Of a DNA stretch of 64,000 nucleotides, positions 24,501-32,016 are shown in pieces. The DNA comes from Stutzerimonas stutzeri. Lineage in GTDB: Bacteria > Pseudomonadota > Gammaproteobacteria > Pseudomonadales > Pseudomonadaceae. Below the pieces are notes generated by a model, which made no database searches, was not told where the DNA came from, and was given only the letters and a program-made list of their open reading frames with translations. The stretch covers positions 45,193 through 109,192 of the forward strand of contig DGLA01000021.1 of the NCBI GenBank assembly GCA_002387205.1. The letters run 5' to 3'. The translations under genes were made by a program, and so were the position numbers. Within the stretch, counting starts at the first letter, position 1. Each line of letters begins with the position of its first letter.

Positions 24501-24746
24501 CAGCGGGTCCGGCCGAAGGCGATGACCGTGGCCGTCATCATCGCCGGTCTGCTGCCCATTCTCTGGGGCAGCGGCACCGGCAGCGAAATCATGAGCCGCA
24601 TCGCCGCGCCCATGGTCGGCGGCATGATCACCGCGCCGCTGTTGTCCCTGTTCGTCCTGCCGGCCGCCTATCTGCTGATGCGTCGCAGGCAATCCGAAAC
24701 CATCCCAAACACCGAAAGCCAAACCGGAACTGGAGTCACCCAATGA
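21576..24746 (+). CDS. cusA: CusA-type Cu(I)/Ag(I) RND efflux pump
   Basis: A 1056-residue inner membrane proton/metal antiporter of the HAE/HME RND superfamily. The N-terminal 'IRWSVANRLLVLLGTLFAVAWG' and TM4 signature 'AIAIGAMVDAAVVMIENAHKH' (about 395-415) are those of the monovalent-cation HME4 (CusA/SilA) group rather than CzcA. Periplasmic porter domains lie between TM1-TM2 and TM7-TM8, with Met-rich stretches; a C-terminal TM block includes 'GVAAEFGVIMVLYLRNAW'. Coupled by ATGA overlaps to cusB and to the downstream cusF-like gene. Confidence 0.96.
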   Translation: MIAALIRWSVANRLLVLLGTLFAVAWGVWSVKNSPIDALPDLSDVQVIIRTPYPGQAPQIVENQVTYPLATTMLSVPGAKTVRGYSFFGDSYVYVLFEDGTDLYWARSRVLEYLSQVQSRLPEGAAPSLGPDATGVGWIYQYALVDRSGSHDLAQLRSLQDWFLRYELKTLPNVAEVAPIGGMVKQYQVVLDPVRMASRGITQQQVAQAIDGANQETGGSVLALAESEFMVRASGYLQSLKDFRQIPLKLDASGTPVTLGDVATIQLGPEMRRGIAELDGEGEVVGGVVILRSGKNARETISAVQARLDELQKSLPEGVEIVTTYDRSRLIDRAVENLAHKLIEEFIVVALVCALFLWHLRSSLVAIVSLPVGILIAFIIMQKQGVNANIMSLGGIAIAIGAMVDAAVVMIENAHKHIEHWRERNPGKDLKGATHWKVITDAAVEVGPALFFSLLIITLSFIPVFTLEAQEGRLFGPLAFTKTYAMAAAAGLSVTLVPVLMGFWIRGKIPDEARNPLNRGLIRVYRPALEAVLRWPKTTLAVAVLVFLTGLYPVTRLGGEFLPPLDEGDLLYMPTALPGLSAQKASELLQQTDRLIKSVPEVERVFGKAGRADSATDPAPLVMFETTIQFKPKDQWREGMTPEKLVEELDRAVQVPGLANLWIPPIRNRIDMLATGIKSPIGVKVAGSDLAQIDAATAQVERIAKQVPGVASALAERMTGGRYIDVDIDRTAAARYGLNIAEVQAIVAGAIGGAKVGETVEGLARYPINLRYGREWRDSLADLRQLPIYTPQGSQITLGTVAQIKVTDGPPMLKSENARLSGWVYIDVRGRDIASVVDDLRTAIDGQLTLAPGMSLSYSGQFEFMERANQRLTLVVPATLLIIFVLLYLTFGRLSEAALIMATLPFALTGGVWFLYLLGYNLSVATGVGFIALAGVAAEFGVIMVLYLRNAWSEQQAAGHSGEPALRNAIRIGAVQRVRPKAMTVAVIIAGLLPILWGSGTGSEIMSRIAAPMVGGMITAPLLSLFVLPAAYLLMRRRQSETIPNTESQTGTGVTQ

Positions 24747-25099
24747 AAACCCTAACCAGCGCCCTTGTCTTCCTCGCCCTGACCCCCGCTGCCTATGCGA
24801 CAGACATGCCCATGGAAGGCATGCAGGGAGAGCACAAGAACATGGGCAACATGCCCATGGAGCAGCAAAAGGCAGCCCAGACAGCTACTGCCACCGGCAC
24901 CGTGAAAAAGGTCGACCAGGACAAGGGCAGCATCACCATCGCGCACGACCCGGTGCCCCAGCTGCAATGGCCGGCCATGGTCATGCCGTTCAAGGCCTCG
25001 GCCGAGCAGATGAACAGCGTCAAGGTCGGTGATGAAGTCGAGTTCAGCTTTACCTCCAGCGGCATGAAGGCAGAGCTGGAGACCATCACCAGGCGCTGA
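24743..25099 (+). CDS. cusF: CusF-like periplasmic copper-binding protein
   Basis: A 118-residue exported protein: signal peptide (MKTLTSALVFLALTPAAYA), a Met/His-rich linker ('MPMEGMQGEHKNMGNMPME') and a CusF OB-fold domain (about 45-118) with 'GTVKKVDQDKGSITIAHDPVP' and 'QLQWPAMVMPFKA', which supplies the His, Trp and two Met ligands for Cu(I)/Ag(I). It ferries metal to CusB. Since cusB already carries its own CusF-like domain, this operon encodes two such domains. Start overlaps the cusA stop. Confidence 0.95.
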   Translation: MKTLTSALVFLALTPAAYATDMPMEGMQGEHKNMGNMPMEQQKAAQTATATGTVKKVDQDKGSITIAHDPVPQLQWPAMVMPFKASAEQMNSVKVGDEVEFSFTSSGMKAELETITRR

Positions 25100-25136
25100 G
25101 CACAAGGCAGCGCAGCGGGGCACGGCCAGGCAGCTG

Positions 25137-25362
25137 ATGGCCGTGCCCCCGCAACTTCAGAGGATTCGCGAACATCTGGCCCTCTTGGCGGCGAGCGCAG
25201 GTGTCCGCGAGCCTGGCGTAGCGGCTGAGGGGCCTTTTCATTCTGCTGGAAGGCAGTTTCATCTGCGGCGCGATGAGCCAGGACACGCCAGTGTTCGACA
25301 CCGCTCGAAAGATGGCGCACTGCTGGATCCAGCAGCAGGAACGGCAGGAGCAGAGCGCATGA
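25137..25362 (+). pseudogene. Remnant of a TetR-type regulator (C-terminal part, frameshifted)
   Basis: Two adjacent frames together read like the ligand-binding end of a TetR regulator: 'LQRIREHLALLAASAGVREPGVAAEG' in one frame (from about 25152 to 25228), then 'LFILLEGSFICGAMSQDTPVF' and 'DTARKMAHCWIQQQERQEQSA' in the next, ending at TGA 25360-25362. The join falls on a GGGG run at about 25226-25229; one G fewer would restore a single frame. No DNA-binding N-terminus is present upstream, where the cusF gene ends. It is therefore a decayed fragment (or, less likely, a sequencing error plus deletion). Family call is from pattern only. Confidence 0.5.
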
Positions 25363-25410
25363 CGACAGGCCTTTTGGCAGCGATCGCCGCTACTTTTTCC
25401 TGGTCGGCTG

Positions 25411-25689
25411 GTGATGGCAGCCCTGGGCATAGGCCTGGTCAACCTGAGCGTGTTCGATTCGAGCAGCGCGATTGGCGCGCGTCCGGCAGGTTCGGTAATG
25501 TTGGAACTGCTCGCCTCGTTGCTGGCAGTCGGGTTCTGGACCGGTTTTGGCCTGTTGACTGAAACTGCCCTGGCGCAACGCCCACGCATGTCCCCCATGC
25601 TGTGGTCTGCCATGCTGATCTTCAGTTGCAGCATCGAGAGTCGCGACGGAGCAGCGCATCGAGCCCAAGCAGGGTGGAGAACCGCCTGA
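25411..25689 (+). pseudogene. Possible degraded small membrane protein gene
   Basis: From GTG/ATG at 25411/25414 the frame encodes about 92 residues with three hydrophobic stretches ('LVMAALGIGLVNLSVF', 'VMLELLASLLAVGFWTGFGLL', 'MLWSAMLIFSC') and host-like codon use. Just upstream another frame reads 'DRPFGSDRRYFFLVGW', which would join naturally to 'MAALGIGLVNLSVF' if one base were added, starting from an ATG that overlaps the TetR remnant stop (25359). The C-terminal part also looks better in another frame after about 25640. I interpret it as a two-gene TetR/membrane-protein unit in decay; an intact short protein cannot be excluded. Confidence 0.4.
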
Positions 25690-25788
25690 TGGCGCCGCCG
25701 CTCATCGACCGCATGAGGCTGAAAGGATAATTGGCGGCAACCGACTGCAGTGATACTGTTTTGACACCACCGTCTTTTGGCAGCCTCA

Positions 25789-27768
25789 ATGCCTTACCTG
25801 GCCCGCCTCGGCAGATTCATAGCCAACCCGATGACCATCATGCTCACTGCGGGCGCATTGGTCGTGCTGATGTGGCTGGTGCTTTCCCTGGAGGAAGCTC
25901 GCAATCGCGAACTGATTCGCCACGACACTGAAAAGGCGGCAGCCAACCTGACGCGCGCCTTCGAAGAGCATGTGGTGCGGACCTTCCGGGACATGGATAT
26001 CGCGTTGAAGCTGCTGCGCGAGGAGTGGACCAGGGATCGGGAGGGTTTCGATGCACAGGTACGGGTCATTCAGAACGCTTTTGAAAGCGGCCTGGTCGTA
26101 CAGATCGGCTTCATCGACGCCCAGGGCATTCTCCGGTACTCGAACCTGGACCCCGATACGAAACCGCTCGACCTGAGCGATCGGGAACATTTTCTGGCCC
26201 ATCGAGATGCAACCGACGACCGCCTGCATATCAGCAAACCGGTACTCGGACGGGTTTCCGGGCGCTACAGCATCCAGATGACCCGCGCCGTCAGAACCGG
26301 CGGCGTATTTAGGGGCGTCATGGTCATATCGCTGAGCCCGGACTACTTCGGCCGGTTCTTCGGCTCGGTCGACATCGGGCGCAATGGGTCGATCCTGCTG
26401 GTTGGCGCCGATGGCGTGGTGCGCGCACGGGGAAGCGATCGCAAACTCGACGACACGGCGTTCGGCATGGTGCTGCCGGACAACATGCCGTTTCTCCAGC
26501 CTGCTGCGGCGCCACATGGCAGTTACGAGGCTACCAGCCTGATCGATGGGCGCGACAAGCTCTTCACCTATCGCCACGTCCAAGGTTTCCCCGCCACGGT
26601 GCTGATCGCCATGGACAACGCCACCCTCTATGCCCCGCACGAGACTCGCTGGTTCCGCTACCGGATCTGGGCCGGCCTGCTCACGTTGCTGCTGCTGAGC
26701 GGCGGAGGCTTGTTGGCAAGGGCACAGCAGCTGCAACAGCGATCCAGAGCCGAGCTGCTGCTGTTGAACGAAAGCCTGCGGGGGCTGAGTGCGATCGCCG
26801 CCCAGCCGCTGGCAACCGAGAAGAAGCTCGAAGCGGTCATGGCGCTTGGCTGCCGTCAGCTGGCGGTTGAATATGCCGTATTCGCTCACCTGGTCGACGG
26901 GCAATGGTCACCCCAGCTGTGTGTCGCCGCCGACGGCCAGGTGCTGAACGGAGCCGATGGGGAACTTGCGCGCGTGTTTTCATCGCTACTTGCCAGCCAG
27001 GCGGACGATGCGGCAATCGAGGGTTCGGACGGCTCGGGCCATACGATAGCCACACCGCAGGGTGAAAAGCGGATAGCGGCTTTTGCCAGTGTTCCGGTGT
27101 TCGTTGCAGGCCAGATGCAGGGTGCGCTCAGCTTCATCTCCCTGGCAGAATCCCACCGGTTTGGCTCCATGAACCTGGAATTTGCCCGCCTGATCGGTCG
27201 CTGGGTGAGCAGTGAACTCACCGAAGAGCGGGCCAGCCGCGAGCTACAGCGACTGGCCACATCGGACGCACTGACTGGGGCCAAGAGCCGAGGCTACTTC
27301 GTGACGGCTTTCGATGCCGAGCTGAGCAACGCAAGGCGCTACCGGCAACCCCTGTCCCTGCTACTGATCGATCTGGACCATTTCAAGCGCATCAATGATC
27401 ACTTCGGTCACCCGGCGGGCGACGCCACGCTGCGCAACCTAGCGACCCTCTGCCAGGAAACGCTGCGTACCGGCGATATCTTCGCCCGTATGGGAGGGGA
27501 AGAGTTTGCAGCGCTGCTCCCCAGAGCCAGTGAAGCTGACGCAATGGAGGTTGCCGAGCGGCTTCGCACCGCCATTGCCGGCATGGCCGTATGGTCTGGC
27601 GGCGTCGAGATCAGGGTGACCATCAGTATCGGCGTAGGACAACTGGAAGAGGACGACGACTTCGACGCACTCTACAACCGGGTCGACACGGCGCTCTACG
27701 CAGCCAAAGCTGCAGGCCGCAACCGTGTCGTAGCCGCCGCGCATCAAGCGGCCCTCGCGGCGGGTTGA
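25789..27768 (+). CDS. Diguanylate cyclase: dCACHE-GAF-GGDEF
   Basis: A 659-residue membrane protein. TM1 at about 13-32, a periplasmic dCACHE sensor at about 35-290 ('IGFIDAQGILRYSNLDP', 'DREHFLAHRD', 'ISKPVLGRVSGRYSIQMTRAV'), TM2 at about 298-318, a GAF domain at about 330-480 and a GGDEF domain at about 490-650. The active site is GGEEF and is preceded by the inhibitory I-site RTGD five residues before, so it should make c-di-GMP and be feedback-inhibited. The ATG at 25789 starts the hydrophobic anchor; the ribosome-binding site is weak. It stands alone, without a kinase or phosphodiesterase neighbour. Confidence 0.93.
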   Translation: MPYLARLGRFIANPMTIMLTAGALVVLMWLVLSLEEARNRELIRHDTEKAAANLTRAFEEHVVRTFRDMDIALKLLREEWTRDREGFDAQVRVIQNAFESGLVVQIGFIDAQGILRYSNLDPDTKPLDLSDREHFLAHRDATDDRLHISKPVLGRVSGRYSIQMTRAVRTGGVFRGVMVISLSPDYFGRFFGSVDIGRNGSILLVGADGVVRARGSDRKLDDTAFGMVLPDNMPFLQPAAAPHGSYEATSLIDGRDKLFTYRHVQGFPATVLIAMDNATLYAPHETRWFRYRIWAGLLTLLLLSGGGLLARAQQLQQRSRAELLLLNESLRGLSAIAAQPLATEKKLEAVMALGCRQLAVEYAVFAHLVDGQWSPQLCVAADGQVLNGADGELARVFSSLLASQADDAAIEGSDGSGHTIATPQGEKRIAAFASVPVFVAGQMQGALSFISLAESHRFGSMNLEFARLIGRWVSSELTEERASRELQRLATSDALTGAKSRGYFVTAFDAELSNARRYRQPLSLLLIDLDHFKRINDHFGHPAGDATLRNLATLCQETLRTGDIFARMGGEEFAALLPRASEADAMEVAERLRTAIAGMAVWSGGVEIRVTISIGVGQLEEDDDFDALYNRVDTALYAAKAAGRNRVVAAAHQAALAAG

Positions 27769-28069
27769 TCTAACCACCCATATTGCTGCGTTCCGGCCCA
27801 GTGCTGGCCGGACAGCCCTCCCAAGCAAGCACTCGTCCCAAACGTACAGCCAGGCGCCCAGACAGGCGCGAATCGGATGTGCATCCCGTCTCGCTTGCCC
27901 ATTACTGCTGCTCGACAGCCGTTTGGGTGCAAGCGCATAGATTTTTCCCTAATCGATACCTTTTCGTGAGCAATCCAGGGCAGATGACCGTCTACCCTGT
28001 CTATAGCGATTTCCCTTCGGGAGCCATAGCGCGTTTTCCGTCCCACTCAACCAGAGACCAGAACGACAT
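27769..28069. other. 301-bp intergenic region before the BCCT transporter gene
   Basis: No gene supported. It should hold the transporter promoter; an AT-rich stretch around 27940-27970 (GATTTTTCCCTAATCGATACC) is the best candidate region. I see no clear palindromic operator or terminator for the upstream cyclase gene. Confidence 0.4.
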
Positions 28070-30130
28070 ATGGAAGCAGAAAAGAAGCTACCCAAGGCCA
28101 TCATCCTTTTTCCCGTGTTCATTCCCGCCGTGGTTGTCACGCTGCTCCTGGTAATAGGCACCATGAGCAACCCAGAGCTCGCCGGCGACGTATTCAGCTC
28201 GACCCTGGCGTTCATCACCACCAACTTCGGTTGGTTCTACATGCTCTCGGTGGCCTTCTTTCTGGTGTTTATCGTCGGCATTGCGATGACGCCCTGGGGC
28301 AGCATCAAGCTGGGACCGGACCACGCTGAACCGCAATACAGCTTCCCGGCCTGGTTCGCCATGCTGTTCTCTGCCGGCTATGGCATCGCGCTGCTGTTCT
28401 TTGGCGTAGCCGAGCCCGTGCTGCACTACGCCTCGCCGCCGGCGGGTGCGGCAGAAACGGTCGACGCAGCCAAGCAGGCGATGCAGATCGCCTTCTTTCA
28501 CTGGGGCTTCCACATCTGGGCAATCTACGGGCTGACCGGTCTGGTGCTGGCGTATTTTTCCTTTCGCCATGGCTTGCCGCTGTCCATGCGCTCGGCGCTC
28601 TATCCCATCATAGGTGAACGCATCTACGGGCCGATTGGCCATGTGGTGGACGTGTTCGCCATTCTCGGCACGCTGTTCGGCATCGCCACCACGCTTGGCC
28701 TGTCGGTCACCCAGATCAACGCGGGGATCAATTACCTCTGGCCATCCATACCGATCAGCATCAACGTGCAGATCATCGCCATCGTCATCATCACCGGCCT
28801 GGCGATCTGCTCGGTGGTGGCAGGCCTGGACAAAGGGGTGAAGAACCTGTCGTTGCTGAACATGATCCTGGCGATCGGCCTGATGCTGTTCGTGTTTCTG
28901 GTCGGCCCCACCATCTTCATCCTCGAAACCTTCCTGCAAAACACCGGCAGCTACCTGAACAACATCATCGAGCGAACCTTCAACCTTCAGGCGTATACAC
29001 GCAGCGACTGGATCGGCAACTGGACGCTGTTCATCTTTGGCTGGACCATCGCCTGGTCGCCCTTCGTCGGGCTGTTTATCGCCAAGATCAGCCGTGGCCG
29101 GACCATTCGCCAGTTCGTCTTTGGCGTGATGTTCGTGCCCACCATCTTCACCTTTCTCTGGTTCTCGGTGTTTGGAGATACTGCTCTGCACCTGATCATG
29201 GTCGAAGGCTATACCTCGCTGATCTCCGATGTGCAGGCCGATAACGCCATCGCGCTGTTCAAGCTGTTCGAGCTGTTGCCGATGACCTCCATCGCCTCGT
29301 TCCTGGCCGTGGTGCTGATCATCACCTTCTTCGTCACCTCCTCGGACTCCGGCTCGCTGGTGATCGACTCCCTGGCGGCTGGCGGTGCGTTTCGGACCCC
29401 AGTGTGGCAGCGGGTATTCTGGGCCAGCATCGAAGGTGTGGTCGCGTCCGCGTTGCTGCTGGCCGGTGGGCTCAGTGCACTGCAAACCATGACCATCGCC
29501 AGCGCCCTGCCCTTCGCAATCATCATGATGATCGCCGCGCTGGGCATGTGGCGCGCGCTGGTCATCGAAGGGCACCATGAAACCAGTCTGCAGAGCCACA
29601 TGCAGGGCAGCCGGCTGGCCAGCAACGCCGGCCCTGGGCTGTGGAAAAAGCGCCTGGCCGGCATGGTCAGCTTCCCCAGCCGGGAAGAGGTCGACGGTTT
29701 CATGGGCAGCACTGTGCTCAAGGCCATGCGCCGCGTTCAGCGTGAGCTCAGTGGCCAGGAGTGGAGCGCCGAGGTGCACACCGATGAAGCCCATTCGCGG
29801 CTCTATCTGGAAGTGAAGAAAGACGATCAGGTCGACTTCATCTACGAGATCCGTGCGGTCGGCTACGCCATGCCGGCGTTCGCGCTTTCCGAAGGACCGG
29901 AGGCGGACGAACAGTATTTCCGCGCCGAGGTCTTCCTGCGCCGCGGGGGGCAACACTACGACATCTATGGCTATGACCAGGCGGACATCATCAGCGACAT
30001 ACTCGATCAGTTCGAGAAGTACCTGCACTTCCTGCATATCTCGCCGGGCAGCCTGCCGTGGAACATGGCAGAGCACGACGAAATGCTGTCCGACGATCCC
30101 GAGCTACCAAAGTCCGACCCCTCGCCGTAG
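28070..30130 (+). CDS. BCCT-family betaine/choline transporter with C-terminal extension
   Basis: A 686-residue sodium- or proton-coupled transporter with 12 predicted membrane segments. Family signatures are 'FGIATTLGLSVTQINAGINYL' (TM5 region, about 202-222) and GWTIAWSPFVGLFIAKISRG (about 323-342), whose Trp residues form the betaine cage. The last about 170 residues ('SREEVDGFMGSTVLKAMRRVQREL' onward) are a soluble extension as in BetT-type members, linked to osmotic regulation. BetT-like choline uptake is the most likely role, but glycine betaine or carnitine cannot be excluded. No bet genes adjoin it. Confidence 0.9.
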   Translation: MEAEKKLPKAIILFPVFIPAVVVTLLLVIGTMSNPELAGDVFSSTLAFITTNFGWFYMLSVAFFLVFIVGIAMTPWGSIKLGPDHAEPQYSFPAWFAMLFSAGYGIALLFFGVAEPVLHYASPPAGAAETVDAAKQAMQIAFFHWGFHIWAIYGLTGLVLAYFSFRHGLPLSMRSALYPIIGERIYGPIGHVVDVFAILGTLFGIATTLGLSVTQINAGINYLWPSIPISINVQIIAIVIITGLAICSVVAGLDKGVKNLSLLNMILAIGLMLFVFLVGPTIFILETFLQNTGSYLNNIIERTFNLQAYTRSDWIGNWTLFIFGWTIAWSPFVGLFIAKISRGRTIRQFVFGVMFVPTIFTFLWFSVFGDTALHLIMVEGYTSLISDVQADNAIALFKLFELLPMTSIASFLAVVLIITFFVTSSDSGSLVIDSLAAGGAFRTPVWQRVFWASIEGVVASALLLAGGLSALQTMTIASALPFAIIMMIAALGMWRALVIEGHHETSLQSHMQGSRLASNAGPGLWKKRLAGMVSFPSREEVDGFMGSTVLKAMRRVQRELSGQEWSAEVHTDEAHSRLYLEVKKDDQVDFIYEIRAVGYAMPAFALSEGPEADEQYFRAEVFLRRGGQHYDIYGYDQADIISDILDQFEKYLHFLHISPGSLPWNMAEHDEMLSDDPELPKSDPSP

Positions 30131-30148
30131 CGGCGGCGCCAACTTCAG

Positions 30149-30177
30149 GCCGGGCCAGACAAGCGCCCGGCTGGCCC
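30149..30177 (+). terminator. GC-rich hairpin after BCCT gene
   Basis: Overlapping inverted repeats GCCGGGC (30149-30155)/GCCCGGC (30165-30171) and GGGCCAG (30152-30158)/CTGGCCC (30171-30177) lie 20-50 bases after the stop. There is no T run, so termination would need Rho or be weak. Confidence 0.4.
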
Positions 30178-30220
30178 CTGTGACATGAACCCATGGTTGC
30201 GCGCCAGAACCGCCGATTTC

Positions 30221-30286
30221 ATCTATATAGATAGAGGTGCCGATAGCCCGACCAGGCGTGACCGGCCGGTCACGGCGCCAGGCGCC
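30221..30286. promoter_or_regulatory. Cluster of perfect palindromes upstream of the amino acid ABC operon
   Basis: Three exact palindromic elements lie in 66 bases: ATCTATATAGAT (30221-30232), CGTGACCGGCCGGTCACG (30257-30274, 18 bp with no loop) and GGCGCCAGGCGCC (30274-30286). They are about 130-195 bases before the ATPase start, in the only gap that can hold the operon promoter. The 18-bp site has the TGACCG...CGGTCA form typical of dimeric TetR-type operators. Which regulator binds is unknown. Confidence 0.55.
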
Positions 30287-30415
30287 GCGTCGCGCTTGGC
30301 GCATGCCCCCACCCATGCTAGGTTTGCGCCTCGCCAGGATGGCGAGCAGTTGGCCGGAGTGCAATTTACATAGAAACGGAGCGGGAACAGCCCTGTTCCG
30401 AGAAGAGGAAGCTCA

Positions 30416-31189
30416 ATGGCCGAGGCCATACCTGCACTGGAAATCCGCAACCTGCACAAGCGCTACGGCGATTTGGAAGTTCTCAAAGGCATCTCGCTGA
30501 CCGCTCGCGATGGTGACGTGATTTCCATCCTCGGCTCTTCCGGTTCCGGAAAATCCACTTTCTTGCGTTGCATCAACCTGTTGGAAAACCCCAACGAGGG
30601 TGAAATCATCGTGGCCGGCGAGCAGCTGCGGCTCAAGCGCGCCAAAGACGGTGATCTGGTCGCGGCAGATGCCAAGCAGATCAACCTGATGCGCAGCAAG
30701 CTCGGCTTCGTGTTCCAGAATTTCAATCTCTGGCCGCACATGAGCGTGCTCGACAACATCATCGAGGCGCCTCGTCGCGTGCTTGGCCAGAGCAAGGCAG
30801 AGGCCATCGAGACGGCCGAGGCATTGCTGGCCAAGGTCGGGATCGCCGACAAACGCCACGTGTATCCAAACCAGCTATCCGGCGGCCAGCAGCAACGCGC
30901 GGCCATCGCAAGAACCCTGGCAATGCAGCCCAAGGTCATCCTGTTCGACGAGCCGACCTCGGCGCTCGACCCGGAAATGGTACAAGAAGTGCTTGCAGTG
31001 ATCCGGTCGCTTGCCGACGAGGGTCGTACCATGCTGCTCGTCACTCATGAAATGAACTTCGCCAAGCAGGTTTCCAGTGAGGTGGTCTTTCTCCACCAGG
31101 GCCTGGTCGAAGAGCAGGGAACGCCGGAGCAGGTGTTCGACAATCCCCAATCGGCACGCTGTAAACAGTTCATGTCCAGCCATCGCTAA
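30416..31189 (+). CDS. Amino acid ABC transporter ATP-binding protein (HisP type)
   Basis: A 257-residue ABC ATPase energising uptake of basic amino acids. Walker A GSSGSGKST is at about 41-49, Q-loop 'VFQNFNLWPH' at about 102-111, signature LSGGQQQRAAIAR at about 159-171, Walker B 'VILFDEPTSALDPE' at about 179-192 and the switch His in 'LLVTHEMNFA'. The insertion after 'NEGEIIVAGEQL' matches the HisP/ArtP group that pairs with polar amino acid permeases. First gene of a four-gene operon with the binding protein and two permeases downstream. Confidence 0.96.
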   Translation: MAEAIPALEIRNLHKRYGDLEVLKGISLTARDGDVISILGSSGSGKSTFLRCINLLENPNEGEIIVAGEQLRLKRAKDGDLVAADAKQINLMRSKLGFVFQNFNLWPHMSVLDNIIEAPRRVLGQSKAEAIETAEALLAKVGIADKRHVYPNQLSGGQQQRAAIARTLAMQPKVILFDEPTSALDPEMVQEVLAVIRSLADEGRTMLLVTHEMNFAKQVSSEVVFLHQGLVEEQGTPEQVFDNPQSARCKQFMSSHR

Positions 31190-31203
31190 TGGAGCAACAC
31201 CTC

Positions 31204-31956
31204 ATGAAAAGCTATAAGAAGATTCTGCTGACCGCCGCCACCCTCATGCTCGGCGCCAACGCCTTTGCCGCCGACAAGCTGCGCATCGGCACCGAGGGTG
31301 CCTACCCACCCTTCAACCTGATCGACTCCAGCGGCCAGGTGGTCGGCTTCGACCTCGACATCGCTCACGCCCTGTGCGCCAAGATGGAAGTGGAATGCGA
31401 AGTGGTGACTTCCGACTGGGACGGCATCATTCCCGCTCTGAACGCCGGCAAGTTCGACTTCCTCGCGGCTTCGATGTCCGTCACCGAAGAGCGCAAGAAC
31501 GCCGTCGATTTCACCAATCCGTACTACACCAACAAACTGCAGTTCGTGGCGCCGAAATCGGTCGATTTCAAGACCGACGAAAGCTATCTGGAAGGCAAGA
31601 CCATCGGCGCTCAGCGGGCTACCATCGCCGGCACCTGGCTCGAAGACAACATGGACGACGTGGTCGACATCAAGCTCTACGACACCCAGGAAAATGCCTA
31701 CCTTGACCTGGCCTCGGGCCGCGTCGACGGCATCCTCGCCGATTCCTTCGTGCAATGGGAATGGCTCAAGAGCGATGCCGGCAAGGACTTCGAATTCAAG
31801 GGCGAGCCGGTGTTCGACAACGACAAGATCGCCATCGCCGTGCGCAAGGGCAACGATGAGCTGCGTGAGAAGCTGAACAAGGCGCTGGCTGAAATCCGAG
31901 CCGATGGCACCTACGCGAAGATCAACGCCAAGTATTTCCCTTTCGATATCTACTGA
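31204..31956 (+). CDS. Periplasmic lysine/arginine/ornithine/histidine-type binding protein
   Basis: A 250-residue exported binding protein: signal peptide to about residue 22 (GANAFAADK), then the family 3 start 'RIGTEGAYPPFNLIDSSG'. The cysteine pair in 'CAKMEVEC' matches the disulfide of HisJ and LAO-binding protein; 'SMSVTEERKNAVDF' supplies the Ser/Thr and Arg that hold the ligand carboxylate. Basic amino acid specificity is inferred from these and from the permease pair. ATG 31204 preferred (GGAGC upstream) over an in-frame ATG at 31189 that overlaps the ATPase stop. Confidence 0.95.
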   Translation: MKSYKKILLTAATLMLGANAFAADKLRIGTEGAYPPFNLIDSSGQVVGFDLDIAHALCAKMEVECEVVTSDWDGIIPALNAGKFDFLAASMSVTEERKNAVDFTNPYYTNKLQFVAPKSVDFKTDESYLEGKTIGAQRATIAGTWLEDNMDDVVDIKLYDTQENAYLDLASGRVDGILADSFVQWEWLKSDAGKDFEFKGEPVFDNDKIAIAVRKGNDELREKLNKALAEIRADGTYAKINAKYFPFDIY

Positions 31957-31968
31957 TCCGTCTGAATC

Positions 31969-32001
31969 AAAGCCCGGCCGCCATCTGGTAGGTCGGGCTT
32001 T
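31969..32001 (+). terminator. Intra-operon hairpin after the binding-protein gene
   Basis: AAAGCCCG (31969-31976) and CGGGCTTT (31994-32001) form a perfect 8-bp stem with a 17-base loop, 13 bases after the binding-protein stop. Such hairpins in ABC operons usually protect or partly terminate the message so that the binding protein is made in excess over the permeases. Only a short T run follows. Confidence 0.65.
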
Positions 32002-32016
32002 GGTGTTTGAGCCCAT

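Noticed and set aside
25086..25634. 182-codon minus-strand frame in the decayed region after cusF
   Set aside because: Low-quality composition rich in Ser/Arg/Cys; the plus strand gives recognisable TetR-like and membrane-like sequence instead.
28088..30076. Long open frame (about 662 codons) antisense to the BCCT transporter
   Set aside because: His/Asp/Gln-rich composition typical of a membrane-protein gene read backwards; no start signals or motifs.
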